Source of the DNA: Mugil cephalus
Taxonomy: Eukaryota > Chordata > Actinopteri > Mugiliformes > Mugilidae
Length of the DNA stretch: 64,000 nt
Direction of reading: 5' to 3'
Assembly: GCF_022458985.1 (NCBI RefSeq)
Contig: NC_061784.1
Coordinates: 24,424,545 to 24,488,544, forward strand
Below are positions 54,924 through 64,000 of this stretch, one piece after another. The position numbers were made by a program, and so were the translations under genes. How positions within the stretch are numbered: the stretch's first letter is position 1; every line of letters starts with the position of its first letter. The notes beneath the pieces are model-generated. The model saw nothing but the letters and a program-made list of their open reading frames with translations. It was not told the origin of the DNA and searched no databases.

Positions 54924-56364
54924 CTCCATCGCTCTGTTAATTAAATTGCATTGCATGGTGAAATTTTTTTTTTTTTTTACTTGATCTTCCCGAGACTAAA
55001 AATAAATCTGAACTTGTTGGAAAAATGACAAATAGATGGGATTTCACTTCTGTTGCATCGTCAATGTTTTAATGGTGTGGGATTCTGGATAAATTTGTCT
55101 GTGAAGGTCTCACATTGACACTTGCAGCCTCAGTTTATGAACATCTTGATGATGTTAAACTCACAACATGATCTTAAAATCCATTTCCAGAATCAACGGT
55201 AGTGTGCAAACGTTTTAGTCCTTTAGATTCTACATGTGATTGTCCCAAATGTGTTTGTGCACCAAAACAATGAGCTGGAATCTAATTATTTAGTTAAAGA
55301 GGTAAAAAGTTAATTTTTGAAAAGTGTTGTCTTTAGGCCATCTGTGAAAGATCTTTAAATGCATTTCACAGGTTTCTTTTCTTGTGTTGTAAACTCTTTG
55401 TATAGAACACAAGCCCTGATTGCAGATGTTACCTTTGGTGCATGTTGTTCTTTTTTTCCTGTTTTTTATCGTGGTAAAGTTGCACCAACTGAGGTTCTTG
55501 AGGTGGATCAATTTTATTCAGAAATCGTGTTTAAAAGTGACAAAACATGAGAAACCTGCTGCACACTGCTCAGTCTGAATGTAATGATCAGCAATAAAAA
55601 CTATAAATCAGTTGTCTTGTCTTTCATGTTTTAATTAATTGTGAATGTTTCAAGCTATCCAGCATTATAATATTATAATATTTATAATACTTGATACTTG
55701 ATAATACTAATAATTATAATTATTAGTAAATGCTAAGGTGCCAAGTGGCCAGTCAATCACTGTGTTCCTGCAGATGTCTCAACACTCCAGTAATTAAATC
55801 ATTAGACAATTTGACCCTGTAATTGTTAATTATCTAAAATAACCCGAATATGATTTATATTGAAAACTAGAGGTTTGAAGACATTTGATATTATTTAGTA
55901 AAAGTTGTTCTTGTTGCTTTGATAAAATAATGACGTAGACACATACAGACTAAAGTTTTCATTTTTTTATGCAGTGTGATGTTTAATACTTCTGGGAATT
56001 CACATTATTACATGATTTTACTGCGGCTTCATCATTACATCCAATCTGACCTGGATAACCTTTCAACCTTCAAGAAAGAAACCAAGCAGCATAAAAATAT
56101 CAGAATCTAATAAAAACATTAAATGCTCTGGATGAAAGTGATGTCTAAAGCAGAAGTGTCAAACATATAGTTCAGTTTCAGGATGAATTTGCAAAGTGCA
56201 AAAATTACACTTGTCTAGTCTTCAGCTCCAAATGACTAATGGGATGTTCTTTAGTCTTTTCACAGCCCAACAGTTTGCATAATAGTTGTTTTTAAGCCGT
56301 CTATGGTTCTCCCTAATATTGTCAAGTTATTTCTGGAAAGTTTCGTCCATCCTGACTCTTCAAC
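54924..56364. other. 3' flank, then unique intergenic
   Basis: Up to about 55890 it repeats 46271-47182. Beyond that, AT-rich unique sequence without a recognised gene. Confidence 0.5.
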
Positions 56365-56525
56365 TAGTCATGATGTTCTTGCGGTCAAACATGCTCATGA
56401 TCTTCTAGTGTTCTTTAGACTGCAGCCCATAGATGATGGGCTTCAGGGCTAGTAAGACGACATGACACATGATGGACCACTGGTCACCCAGTCAGGCTGC
56501 CGGTGCATTATCATGGGGGTGAAGG
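56365..56525 (-). pseudogene. Odorant receptor 3' fragment (TM7 region)
   Basis: The minus strand reads MCHVVLLALKPIIYGLQSKE at about 56470-56411, matching the MFHVVPGSLNPIIYGLQSKE end of the intact receptors. An HRQP trace just upstream in another frame matches the HRFPQ of extracellular loop 3. A stop follows shortly after the LQSKEH. No TM1-TM6 remains were found. It is an old OR relic, nearest in orientation to the 60422-61384 gene. Confidence 0.65.
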
Positions 56526-57107
56526 ATACAACCAACCTGATTAACCTGTAACATCTTGATTTCATTATGATCCAGAAGAAAAAGAAAAACCTCTGCATCA
56601 ACTGGCTCGCCCTCTGACCAATCAGAGACGTATAGTTATGAGCTAATTCAGACGGAGTGTACTATTACGCTTCTGTCCATCACCACATTAAACCCCACAC
56701 ACAAACAATCTGATTGGAGCAGAATCTGTTCCCAACGGAGCGGCACTGGATAAACTTTCTGACATGAACAATAATAATTATAATTAAGAGGAGGAGGAAA
56801 ATATGATCTGGCTTCCGGGTTTTTATCCCTGTAATAATCAGAACAACCCCTGACTGAATAATTTTAATTGTGCATTAAAAAAAAAAATGTGTGTTTTGAA
56901 AATGCCATGCCCGCAAACCTTTTAGAAATGATACCAGAAACAACTTGCCATATAATCCTAAAAGAACATAGATATATTATAAATATTCCTCTTCATTTCC
57001 GTGCACATATTAAACTCTCTGCAGGACAATATGCAACAACATACAGTGTGGTTGTGCTCTGGCACAACTATAATGTAAATATATTACTAAGAATGTGAAG
57101 AATATGA
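56526..57107. other. Intergenic, nothing recognised
   Basis: Short open frames only, with one 12-bp A run at 56878. Confidence 0.4.
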
Positions 57108-58045
57108 TGCCTCACACAGAAGCACAATTTATGTTGGGAATTGTACACTGCCTCCTACAGACAGTGCCGATCAAGGTTATGCACTATAAATGTCGGGCTC
57201 TATTTGACATATATGGCGCTATTCACAATGCACTCAGGCACGTTATTGGGGGGAGGTGAACAAAGGTGTGTCCTTTTCACCACAAAATTCACAAATTCAA
57301 GTTACAGGTTAACTGACTATAGGCTATAAACAACAACATCAAAGCATAAGTATTTCACTGATTTCAATCTATATATACATTGCTAAGATTGAAGCGCTCG
57401 ATGCTTAGTCAAGGTATGTGCAAGATATGCTAACTAGGCCCAGCTACCAAGTCACATGAAGAAGAGAACATGCTGGTTGGCGTGCTGATTTGCAGGCCCT
57501 GCTGTTGCTGCGTTGCAAAGTCCATTTGTTGTTGTCCTTGTCGAATGAACTATAGCTGTCCTGGCTGTGCAGTTCCAGTTTCATTGAGGAGAGTCCTTGG
57601 TTCTCCTTGAAGACTCAAATGGTTGTTCTGCTTTGCTTTGTGGCTCCGTTACTTTTTATCTCAACGAGCAGACTTTGTGTCATGGTAGTTGTTTCCGTCC
57701 TTAAAAACTCTGGTAGGCATTCGCGTCGTTACCAAGGTCCGGTCCAGTGGTCTCTGCTTTGTGCAGGATTCATGGAAGTTGAAGAGAGAAGAGCGAGGAG
57801 CAGCAGCTCCTGCCATGGTGAGAAAAGAGTAAGAATGATGAGAGAAGAAAGAGAGAAGAGGGGCATCTCTCCCTTTCATTGGCTTTATGACCTCAGAGGT
57901 CTGGGTCATACGGCCAGGATCAAGAGTGGAGGTTTCACCCCTAGGTGTATTAAGGTGACGGCTGCTGGGAGGTTGAGTTCAAAGGCCTTCTTTGTCTGGG
58001 GGAAAAAGGAAGCCATGCAGCCTTGTCCTCCATTTTGAATGGGCC
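57108..58045. mobile_element. LTR-like dispersed repeat, copy 1 (tentative fossil)
   Basis: Shares a start (gcctcacac...gcac.atttatgtt), a middle (caatgcactcag...gttattgg) and a 330-bp end (57716-58045: cgtcgttaccaaggtccggt ... ttgtcctccattttgaatgg) with 59076-59820, in the same orientation. Inserted or divergent sequence lies between the shared parts. Open frames in it carry no recognised domain. Confidence 0.45.
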
Positions 58046-59075
58046 CACTTGATGTGTGATCCTGTGAGCACCATAGTCCATAATTCATTCAAAATCATGT
58101 CTGGGCAGTTCACAAACCAGCTGGGCATTTGGTTTCTATCTTGACTAAGCATAGACAGATTAAAGAACAAAATCCACATACATTCAGAATGAAACATAAC
58201 AGAAACCAAACAATATCTTCTAGTCATTCATCAGTGTGAGTGATGGAATTTGAGTGTTAGTGATGCTATGATGGGAAAGGGTGTGGCACCTGAAATGACA
58301 CGTCATGATAGGTGTCTAATGGTGTATACAATGTCACTAACAGAATACTGCAGAGGAGTAGATCCGGAAGAAATTGGAGAAAACTAACTGCAAGAAAACC
58401 AAGAAATCCTATGCTAGTACTTGTGTGACTGTCAATAGTGTGAGGAGGAAGCTCTGGAGCTTTTGTGTCTTTGGTGTTTCCTCACATGTGGCTCAGGGCT
58501 GTAACACTCCTGACAGCTGGAGATAGAGAGTTCTGGGCCACAATTTAATTATAAGGCTTCCTACAGTTTCTACTGTGTGAATGTCTATCCCTATGCAGCT
58601 TTTGGACATGGCGGTTGCGCTCAGTGTCTGGATGTTATCTCTGATTGTAGGAGGAAGTGGTGTTAAGTGTAGGGCCGATGGCATGCTGTGTCTTAAAGTT
58701 AAGGAAAAGGGGAGCACTTAAATTAACAACTAAATCTGACAGTTCGACAAAGTGGCATTAAATACCTGGTATTCAAATGCGGGGCAGGAATTCTTAATTT
58801 CCTACTGAGAAGACTCAACTGGAAAGCCTAGCAACAGTCGCAGCAAAAAGGGCTTAATTCTCCAAACAGTTTTAGCAAAACCACGTGAAACAAATCAAAT
58901 TCAGCACAGTGCACTTTCTTCACATAAAGCTGGATGTCTACTCTTGTAGCAGACTAGCTCTGTTGAATGTGAACTTTTGAGTTCAGTTCAGCTTTGGATT
59001 ACACTTTCATTAATGTCCAATGTTTTGCTCAAAATTAATATTGCACAATTGTGAATAAATGACAACAGTACACTG
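58046..59075. other. Intergenic between two repeat copies
   Basis: No gene or repeat recognised. If the flanking copies are LTRs of one element, this would be its remnant interior, but no retroviral coding trace was seen. Confidence 0.35.
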
Positions 59076-59820
59076 CCTCACACGGGGCACCATTTATGTT
59101 TACAGTGCACTCAGACGGGTTATTGGCTATAAAAATAGTAAAATATTAAAATTGAAATATTAATAATTACTATAAAAATTAATGGGATTTAATTAACATT
59201 AAATCTACCTTGGGGCCCCAGACAGCCAATTTACCAAAACTTTGTCTCATACAGGTGGGTATGCTAACTATCAACACAGAACCTTGATTAATAATTAACT
59301 TAATAATCACAAACAATGTCACCTTATTAATAGCAGCAAATTTGAAGGATTTGAGAGTTCTACAGCGTAGAGGTTTGCATATTCACTCTTGTACATCATA
59401 AACAGATGAGCAAAGCTTCAAAGAAAGTTTATTGGAAAGATCAATCAAACATTGGCAAGGTTGAAATATGCTTGGAGTTTTGCGTCGTTACCAAGGTCCA
59501 GTCCAGTGGAGGCCTCTGCTTTGTGCAGGACTCATGGAAGCTGGAGAGAGAAGAGCGAGGAGCAGCAGCTCCTGTTACTGTGAGAAATGAGTAAGAATGA
59601 TGGGAGAAGAGGGTGAGAAGAGGAGCATCTCTCCCTTTTATTGGCTTTATGACCTCAGAGGTCTTGGCCATACAGTGACCAATGGGGGTCAAGAGTGGAG
59701 GTTTCATCCCTAGGTGAAAAAAGGTGATGGCTGCTGGGAGGTTGTGTTCAAAGGCCTTCTTTATCTGGGGGAAAAAAGGGGCCCGTGCAGCCTTGTCCTC
59801 CATTTTCAATGGGTTGAGTC
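59076..59820. mobile_element. LTR-like dispersed repeat, copy 2 (tentative fossil)
   Basis: Partner of 57108-58045. On the minus strand, ttccaataaactttctttga (near 59420-59440) looks like a polyadenylation signal, consistent with an LTR in reverse orientation. Confidence 0.45.
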
Positions 59821-59849
59821 CCAACATTGAAGACACATCTTTACTATAA

Positions 59850-60175
59850 TACTTAAGTATTAAGAGTTTCTTCAGGTTTTACAGTGAACACTACACATTG
59901 TAACATAAGAAAAGTCCAAAGGGCCTCTCTTCTGAAGGTTATAATCTGATCAATTTCTGATAAAGTTTTATATTTAATTTAAAATACCTCAAACCTTAAC
60001 AGTTATGTTGTGCTAACACGATATTAAGAGAAAGTTCTTCTTTGAGCCTATGCAACCCTCTGGAGGACGTCCTCCTCCTGCTGAGGTAAATGACCTGGAA
60101 GGCAGAAAAGCTGCTTCTGGTTTGTTCTCCAGAGGAGATGATTTAAAGTTAGCACAACATGAAAAATTGTTATCT
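59850..60175. repeat. Repeat downstream of the minus-strand OR, copy 1
   Basis: Matches 63650-63976 over about 320 bp (ttaagagtttcttcaggttt ... ggacgtcctcctcctgctga ... agcacaacatgaaaaa). It lies 250-570 bp beyond the stop codon of the OR at 60422-61384. No gene. Confidence 0.75.
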
Positions 60176-60421
60176 ATGGTATATCTTGTCTGTCTTTTAA
60201 TGTGAGGACTACAGATGGAAAATAAAAATTAGCTTTGTGCTAAACCTAGCACATTGACATGACGTCATGTATTTGTACTGAATGTTCATCAATGTCCTCA
60301 TCAAATAAACAGTAAAGAAAGAAATTGAAAACTGAAATTCCTGAAAATGTTCAAATATGCTATTAGGTATTTTATGTAGCACATGATGAATAATTGCTGA
60401 GTGGAGGTTAACATTGATTTA

Positions 60422-61384
60422 TTACAGTTTATTTACCCGTAGATCTCCGACAGTCACTGAGTTCCTGGTGAACAGGATGAGAATTTTCTCTCTGACCGTT
60501 TTGATCTGTAGCCCGTAGATGATGGCGTTCATGGTGGGGGGGACCACATGGAACATGATGGATGCCAGTTTCCTGTGGGCGGACAGCTGAGGGAAGCGGT
60601 GGAGGATGATGATGATGCTACCTGACACTATCATGATGATGTACATGGCCAGATGGGTGGCGCAGGTCTGCAGTGCCCGGCTGTTCACAGACTTGTTCCG
60701 GCTGCTCAGACACACCATGGCGATCCTCAGGTAGGTGAGCACGATGCTGCCGAGGGACGAGCCGAGCAGCACCACGGTGTAGCCGAGGCCGTAGATGTTG
60801 TTGATGAGGACGCTCTCACAGGAAAGCTTGAACAAGGAGGCGTTGTCGCAGAACGGGTTGAAAATGACCCTCCTGCAGCGGGACAGGCGGATGCTGAGGC
60901 CCAGCAGGATCGTTACCAAGAACAAGGACACGGCCCAGGCCGCCACCGACAGCCCCGCCACCATGCGGGTGGTCATGATGGTGGCGTAGCGCAGCGGGTT
61001 GCAGATGGCCATGTAGCGATCGAACGCCATGATCATGAGCACGGTGTGGGTGTTGCTGGCGTGAAAGTGACCGCAGAAGGCTTGAACCACGCAGTCATAG
61101 TAATAAATGTAACGCTCTGAGCTCGGAAGGAAGACGTCGCTCAGCAGGCGGGGGATGATGGTCGAGGCCCCGAACGCATCGTTGATGCTCATGTTACAGA
61201 AGAGCAGGTACATGGGCTGATGGAGGCTCCTGTCCGTGAAGATCAGCACCACCAGGCCCATGTTGGACACCATGATGAAGACGTAGAGGACGAGGAGGAT
61301 GACGAAGGCTGGAACAGAGGACTGCGGGCCGACCATTAACCCCTCCAGGATCAGGACGGCTGTGTCTAAAGTCTCGTTTTCCAT
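60422..61384 (-). CDS. Odorant receptor, single coding exon, minus strand
   Basis: 320 residues, starting MENETLDTAVLILEGLMVGP. Features are an N-E-T sequon at residue 3, TDRSLHQPMYLLFCNMSIND, Cys98 in YYYDCVVQAF, MAFDRYMAICNPLRYATIMT (Asp122-Arg123-Tyr124), ECL2 cysteines with N-A-S, SRALQTCATHLAMYIIMIVSG in TM6 and PPTMNAIIYGLQIKTVRE in TM7 (Asn-Ala where others have Asn-Pro). It is complete and divergent from the plus-strand genes. Its third codon positions are markedly richer in G and C. An AATAAA occurs a few bases after the stop, so the 3'UTR may be very short. Predicted odorant GPCR. Confidence 0.94.
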   Translation of the reverse strand: MENETLDTAVLILEGLMVGPQSSVPAFVILLVLYVFIMVSNMGLVVLIFTDRSLHQPMYLLFCNMSINDAFGASTIIPRLLSDVFLPSSERYIYYYDCVVQAFCGHFHASNTHTVLMIMAFDRYMAICNPLRYATIMTTRMVAGLSVAAWAVSLFLVTILLGLSIRLSRCRRVIFNPFCDNASLFKLSCESVLINNIYGLGYTVVLLGSSLGSIVLTYLRIAMVCLSSRNKSVNSRALQTCATHLAMYIIMIVSGSIIIILHRFPQLSAHRKLASIMFHVVPPTMNAIIYGLQIKTVREKILILFTRNSVTVGDLRVNKL

Positions 61385-62587
61385 CGTTCACGGGGTTCAT
61401 TTAAGCCTGGTGTGGACAAAAGAGATTCAAAGATTCAGAAATATCAAAAAAGGAAAGATTGCAAAGACACTTTGTGAATAAATGAATAAATTAAAACGTA
61501 TATTTGAATATGGAGATCAAACATTGACAAACAGGATTCAGTATTATCAATCAATCAATCAATCAAACTTTATGTATAGAGCACTTTGAAGTTAAGGAAA
61601 CACTAGACAGATAAAAAAAACTGCATAAATTATAATTATAATGAATAATTACCTAAAGGATGAAAAATAAATAAAATTCAGTCTAAAAAGGTCAGTCTCT
61701 AGATTGCTTAAAAAATGTTCACATTGTCTGTTTTCCTCAAGACTTTGTTGTATTCTCGACGTGAGCATTAGAAGAAATATGTGTTTTTTCCAAAAATGTT
61801 CCATTATCACTTATATCACTTAGGCAATTATGTTGCAAGGCTAACGATATAATACATGATACATTTAAGAGCGAGAGATATTTAGATATTTAGCATCATG
61901 AGAAGGTGGGACGAGAATTTTCTACCTAAGATTGAAGCTGCAAAGCTGTCGACGCACGCATCAGAGGAAAGTGACTCTGAGAACATCTAAGGCCGATGAT
62001 TCAATTAAAACAGTTTGAAAAGTGTGCAACAACGTTCAAGTTAACTTTAAAATCGAGATTTAAAGATTAGAGAACAAAAACAAAATAGGTTGATCCTGCA
62101 ACATGCCTGAATAAATAAAAAGAGTATGAGAGTTATAAGAGGACATTTAAGAGAGAAATGAAGTGTGACTGAACCAGGATCAGGAGACTCTTCTGGAGCA
62201 TCACGACCTGCCGACATCTGACACTCACCTGATGACGTGAAACTTCTCCACCCACGTCTGAGTCTGGCTGGTGTTTTATAACTATTGTGGTTGTTGTTGT
62301 CCCGAAGGAGACGTCCTGGAAATAGTCTTTATCCACATCAAATAGCCACACTGAACACAGCACAAGCACTGTCACTGCAAACAATATGCAGCATCTACAC
62401 ACAACAATGTAAATAGCAATGAGCCATAATGGGACATGAATGTATGAACATATGTTGGATGAGAGTGTGTTGCACTTGTTCAACTTTGTCAAATGTACTT
62501 TTAAAGCTACTTTATTCGTTTTTACACTATTTTCTATACGTACAAACTCTATCTTGGCAATTTAGTTGTTTCCACAACATTGGCAAT
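61385..62587. other. 5' flank of the minus-strand OR
   Basis: In minus sense, acaccag|gcttaaatgaacc lies just before the ATG and could be a 5'UTR acceptor. A short AATC microsatellite (61547-61567) followed by aaactttatgtatagagcac looks like a retroposon tail. No gene seen. Confidence 0.4.
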
Positions 62588-62616
62588 TCATTCAATCATT
62601 CAATCATTCATTCATC
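62588..62616. repeat. (ATTC)n microsatellite
   Basis: Imperfect ATTC/AATC units immediately before the minisatellite. Confidence 0.8.
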
Positions 62617-63050
62617 CCAGCTAACAGTATCTATTAATAGCTTCCTAGCACAGCTAGCAGTATCTTTTCATAGCTTCCTAGCCTCCCAGCTAACAGTATC
62701 TTTCATAGCTTCCTGGCCTCCCAGCTAACAGTATCTGTTCATAGCTTCCTAGCATCCCAGCTAACAGTATCTCTTCATAGCTTCCTGGCCTCCCAGGTAA
62801 CAGTATCTGTTAATAGCTTCCTACCCCAGCTAGCACTATCTCTTCATAGCTTCCTACCCTCCCAGCTAACAGTATCTTTCATAGCTTCCTGGCCTCCCAG
62901 CTAACAGTATCTGTTCATAGCTTCCTGGCCTCCCAGCTAACAGTATCTTTTCATAGCTTCCTGGCCTCCCAGGTAACAGTATCTGTTAATAGCTTCCTAG
63001 CCCAGCTAGCACTATCTGTTCATAGCTTCCTAGCCTCCCAGCTAACAATA
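62617..63050. repeat. Minisatellite, about 36-bp unit, higher-order period 176 bp
   Basis: About twelve head-to-tail units of the form ccagctaacagtatctgttc + atagcttcctagcctc. Variant units recur in a fixed order of five. The marked unit with 'ttaatagcttccta' starts at 62617, 62793 and 62969, exactly 176 bp apart, and is each time followed by a 'cagctagca(c/g)tatct' unit. No spacers, non-coding. Confidence 0.9.
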
Positions 63051-63649
63051 ACACCTCCTGATTGGCTGATGAGAACATTCTCCAGGTTCTTGCCCTACAG
63101 AATTCATGAGACAGTTAATATTCTTGATTTTCTCTACTCATATTCTCGTGATATCTCTAAAACACCTTGAGGGAATTTTTCAAAATGTTCATTCATAGTG
63201 GCGTAAAGTAGAACTGACTCTAATATTTATTTATTTGTTTATTTGTTCCTTACATTTAAGTGGACAACAGAATTTGTACATAAATGCACATTACACTTTC
63301 AAATCAACATCTCCATGAATGAAAAAGGAGCAGCAAGAGGAAAATGTCTCTTATATTTGTCTGCCCACAACTTGTTGAAATGATGATCTGAACAAACAGT
63401 CAACCTGTTCATCAAAAACACTTTCATTAAATTTATTCAAAACATCACATATCCCCCGAGTCTGCATGGAACCTTCAATGTGACTAGTTTTAAACACTTC
63501 CAGCCTTCCCCTCTGAACCTTATGTTTGGCTACACAACACTATGAACTGTTGATAGTTCCCTCAGGGGCAAAAAATGTGGACTAAGATGTTGCATAAATG
63601 GCCTTACTAGAGGATGTAGCATGTGGAAGCTGTGCAAACACCAAGGCCA
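63051..63649. other. Intergenic, nothing firmly recognised
   Basis: Contains atttatttatttgtttattt and gaatgaaaaaggagcagcaa stretches that resemble a degraded retroelement tail. No gene. Confidence 0.35.
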
Positions 63650-63976
63650 TATTAAGAGTTTCTTCAGGTTTTACAGTGAACACTAGACACTATAACATAA
63701 GAAAAGTCCAAAGGGCTTCTCTTCTGAAAGTTATAACGTGAAAAATATGTTTTATATTTAATTTGAAAGACCTCCTTGTACAACATTAACACTTATGTTG
63801 TGCTAACTAGACATTAAGAGAAAGTTCTTCAATATTATTGTTTGCTTTGAGACTATACAACCCTCTGGAGGACGTCCTCCTCCTGCTGAGGTAAATGACC
63901 TGGAAGGCAGAAAGGCTGCTTCTGGTTTGTTCTACAGAGGAGATGACTTTAAGTTAGCAGAACATGAAAAATGCCC
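63650..63976. repeat. Repeat matching the OR downstream flank, copy 2
   Basis: Matches 59850-60175 with small indels. By analogy, a minus-strand receptor may end about 250 bp beyond it, outside the window. Confidence 0.75.
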
Positions 63977-64000
63977 TTGAACATGATTTCATTGTCATCT

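Larger units (their letters stand above)
48421..55890. repeat. Segmental duplication, copy 2 (with OR 53982)
   Basis: Matches 42842-47182 in order, interrupted by about 4.1 kb (49225-53370) holding a long LINE and flanking sequence lost from copy 1. Downstream of the OR it carries a 60-bp AT-rich insertion at about 55669-55730 not present in copy 1. Confidence 0.8.

Noticed and set aside
62617-63050. CRISPR-like array
   Set aside because: Units are head-to-tail without unique spacers, in a vertebrate genome. It is a minisatellite.

Overview
The window is eukaryotic, almost certainly from a teleost fish and probably a percomorph. It is a tandem cluster of odorant receptor (OR) genes set in repeat-rich intergenic DNA: Tc1/mariner transposons, L2-like and restriction-like-endonuclease LINEs, a tRNA-headed SINE, MITEs, LTR fossils and a retroviral pol remnant. 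No prokaryotic features, tRNA genes or rRNA genes were seen.

Layout. At 1-9 kb lies a group of unusual ORs whose coding sequence is split by two introns: a partial gene on the minus strand (1-244), a head-to-head plus-strand copy with a one-base deletion (1739-3105), and a tandem intact copy (5460-6836). Each plus-strand copy is followed by the same Tc1 transposon carrying the same nested repeat. From 9 to 42 kb run eight plus-strand ORs with uninterrupted coding sequence, most beginning MENYTYNS: 9388, 13651, 19940 (one nonsense codon), 22611, 25459, 29492, 35351 and 41088. From 45 to 55 kb are two nearly identical ORs (45329 and 53982) inside a segmental duplication; each copy has received different LINE insertions. 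At 56.4 kb there is a minus-strand OR scrap. At 60.4-61.4 kb there is a divergent, GC-rich, intact minus-strand OR. A minisatellite with higher-order structure lies at 62.6-63.05 kb. A repeat at the right edge matches the downstream flank of the last OR and suggests that another minus-strand OR starts just beyond the window.

How the genes work together. All are predicted seven-transmembrane, G-protein-coupled odorant receptors of olfactory sensory neurons. They form no operon; the cluster grew by local duplication and looks homogenised by gene conversion. Six neighbouring genes (19.9-42 kb) share a conserved upstream module (ATTACGTAAT-like core, CACCACAG, AGTCAACC, a TCCC...AGGAA element and a TATA-like box) and a short 5'UTR intron ending a few bases before the ATG. 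Three of these six genes have lost both the donor and the acceptor of that intron.

Limits. Products, splice sites, promoters and repeat families were assigned by eye from motifs and from comparison within the window. Nothing was searched against a database. Boundaries of repeats and duplications are approximate.
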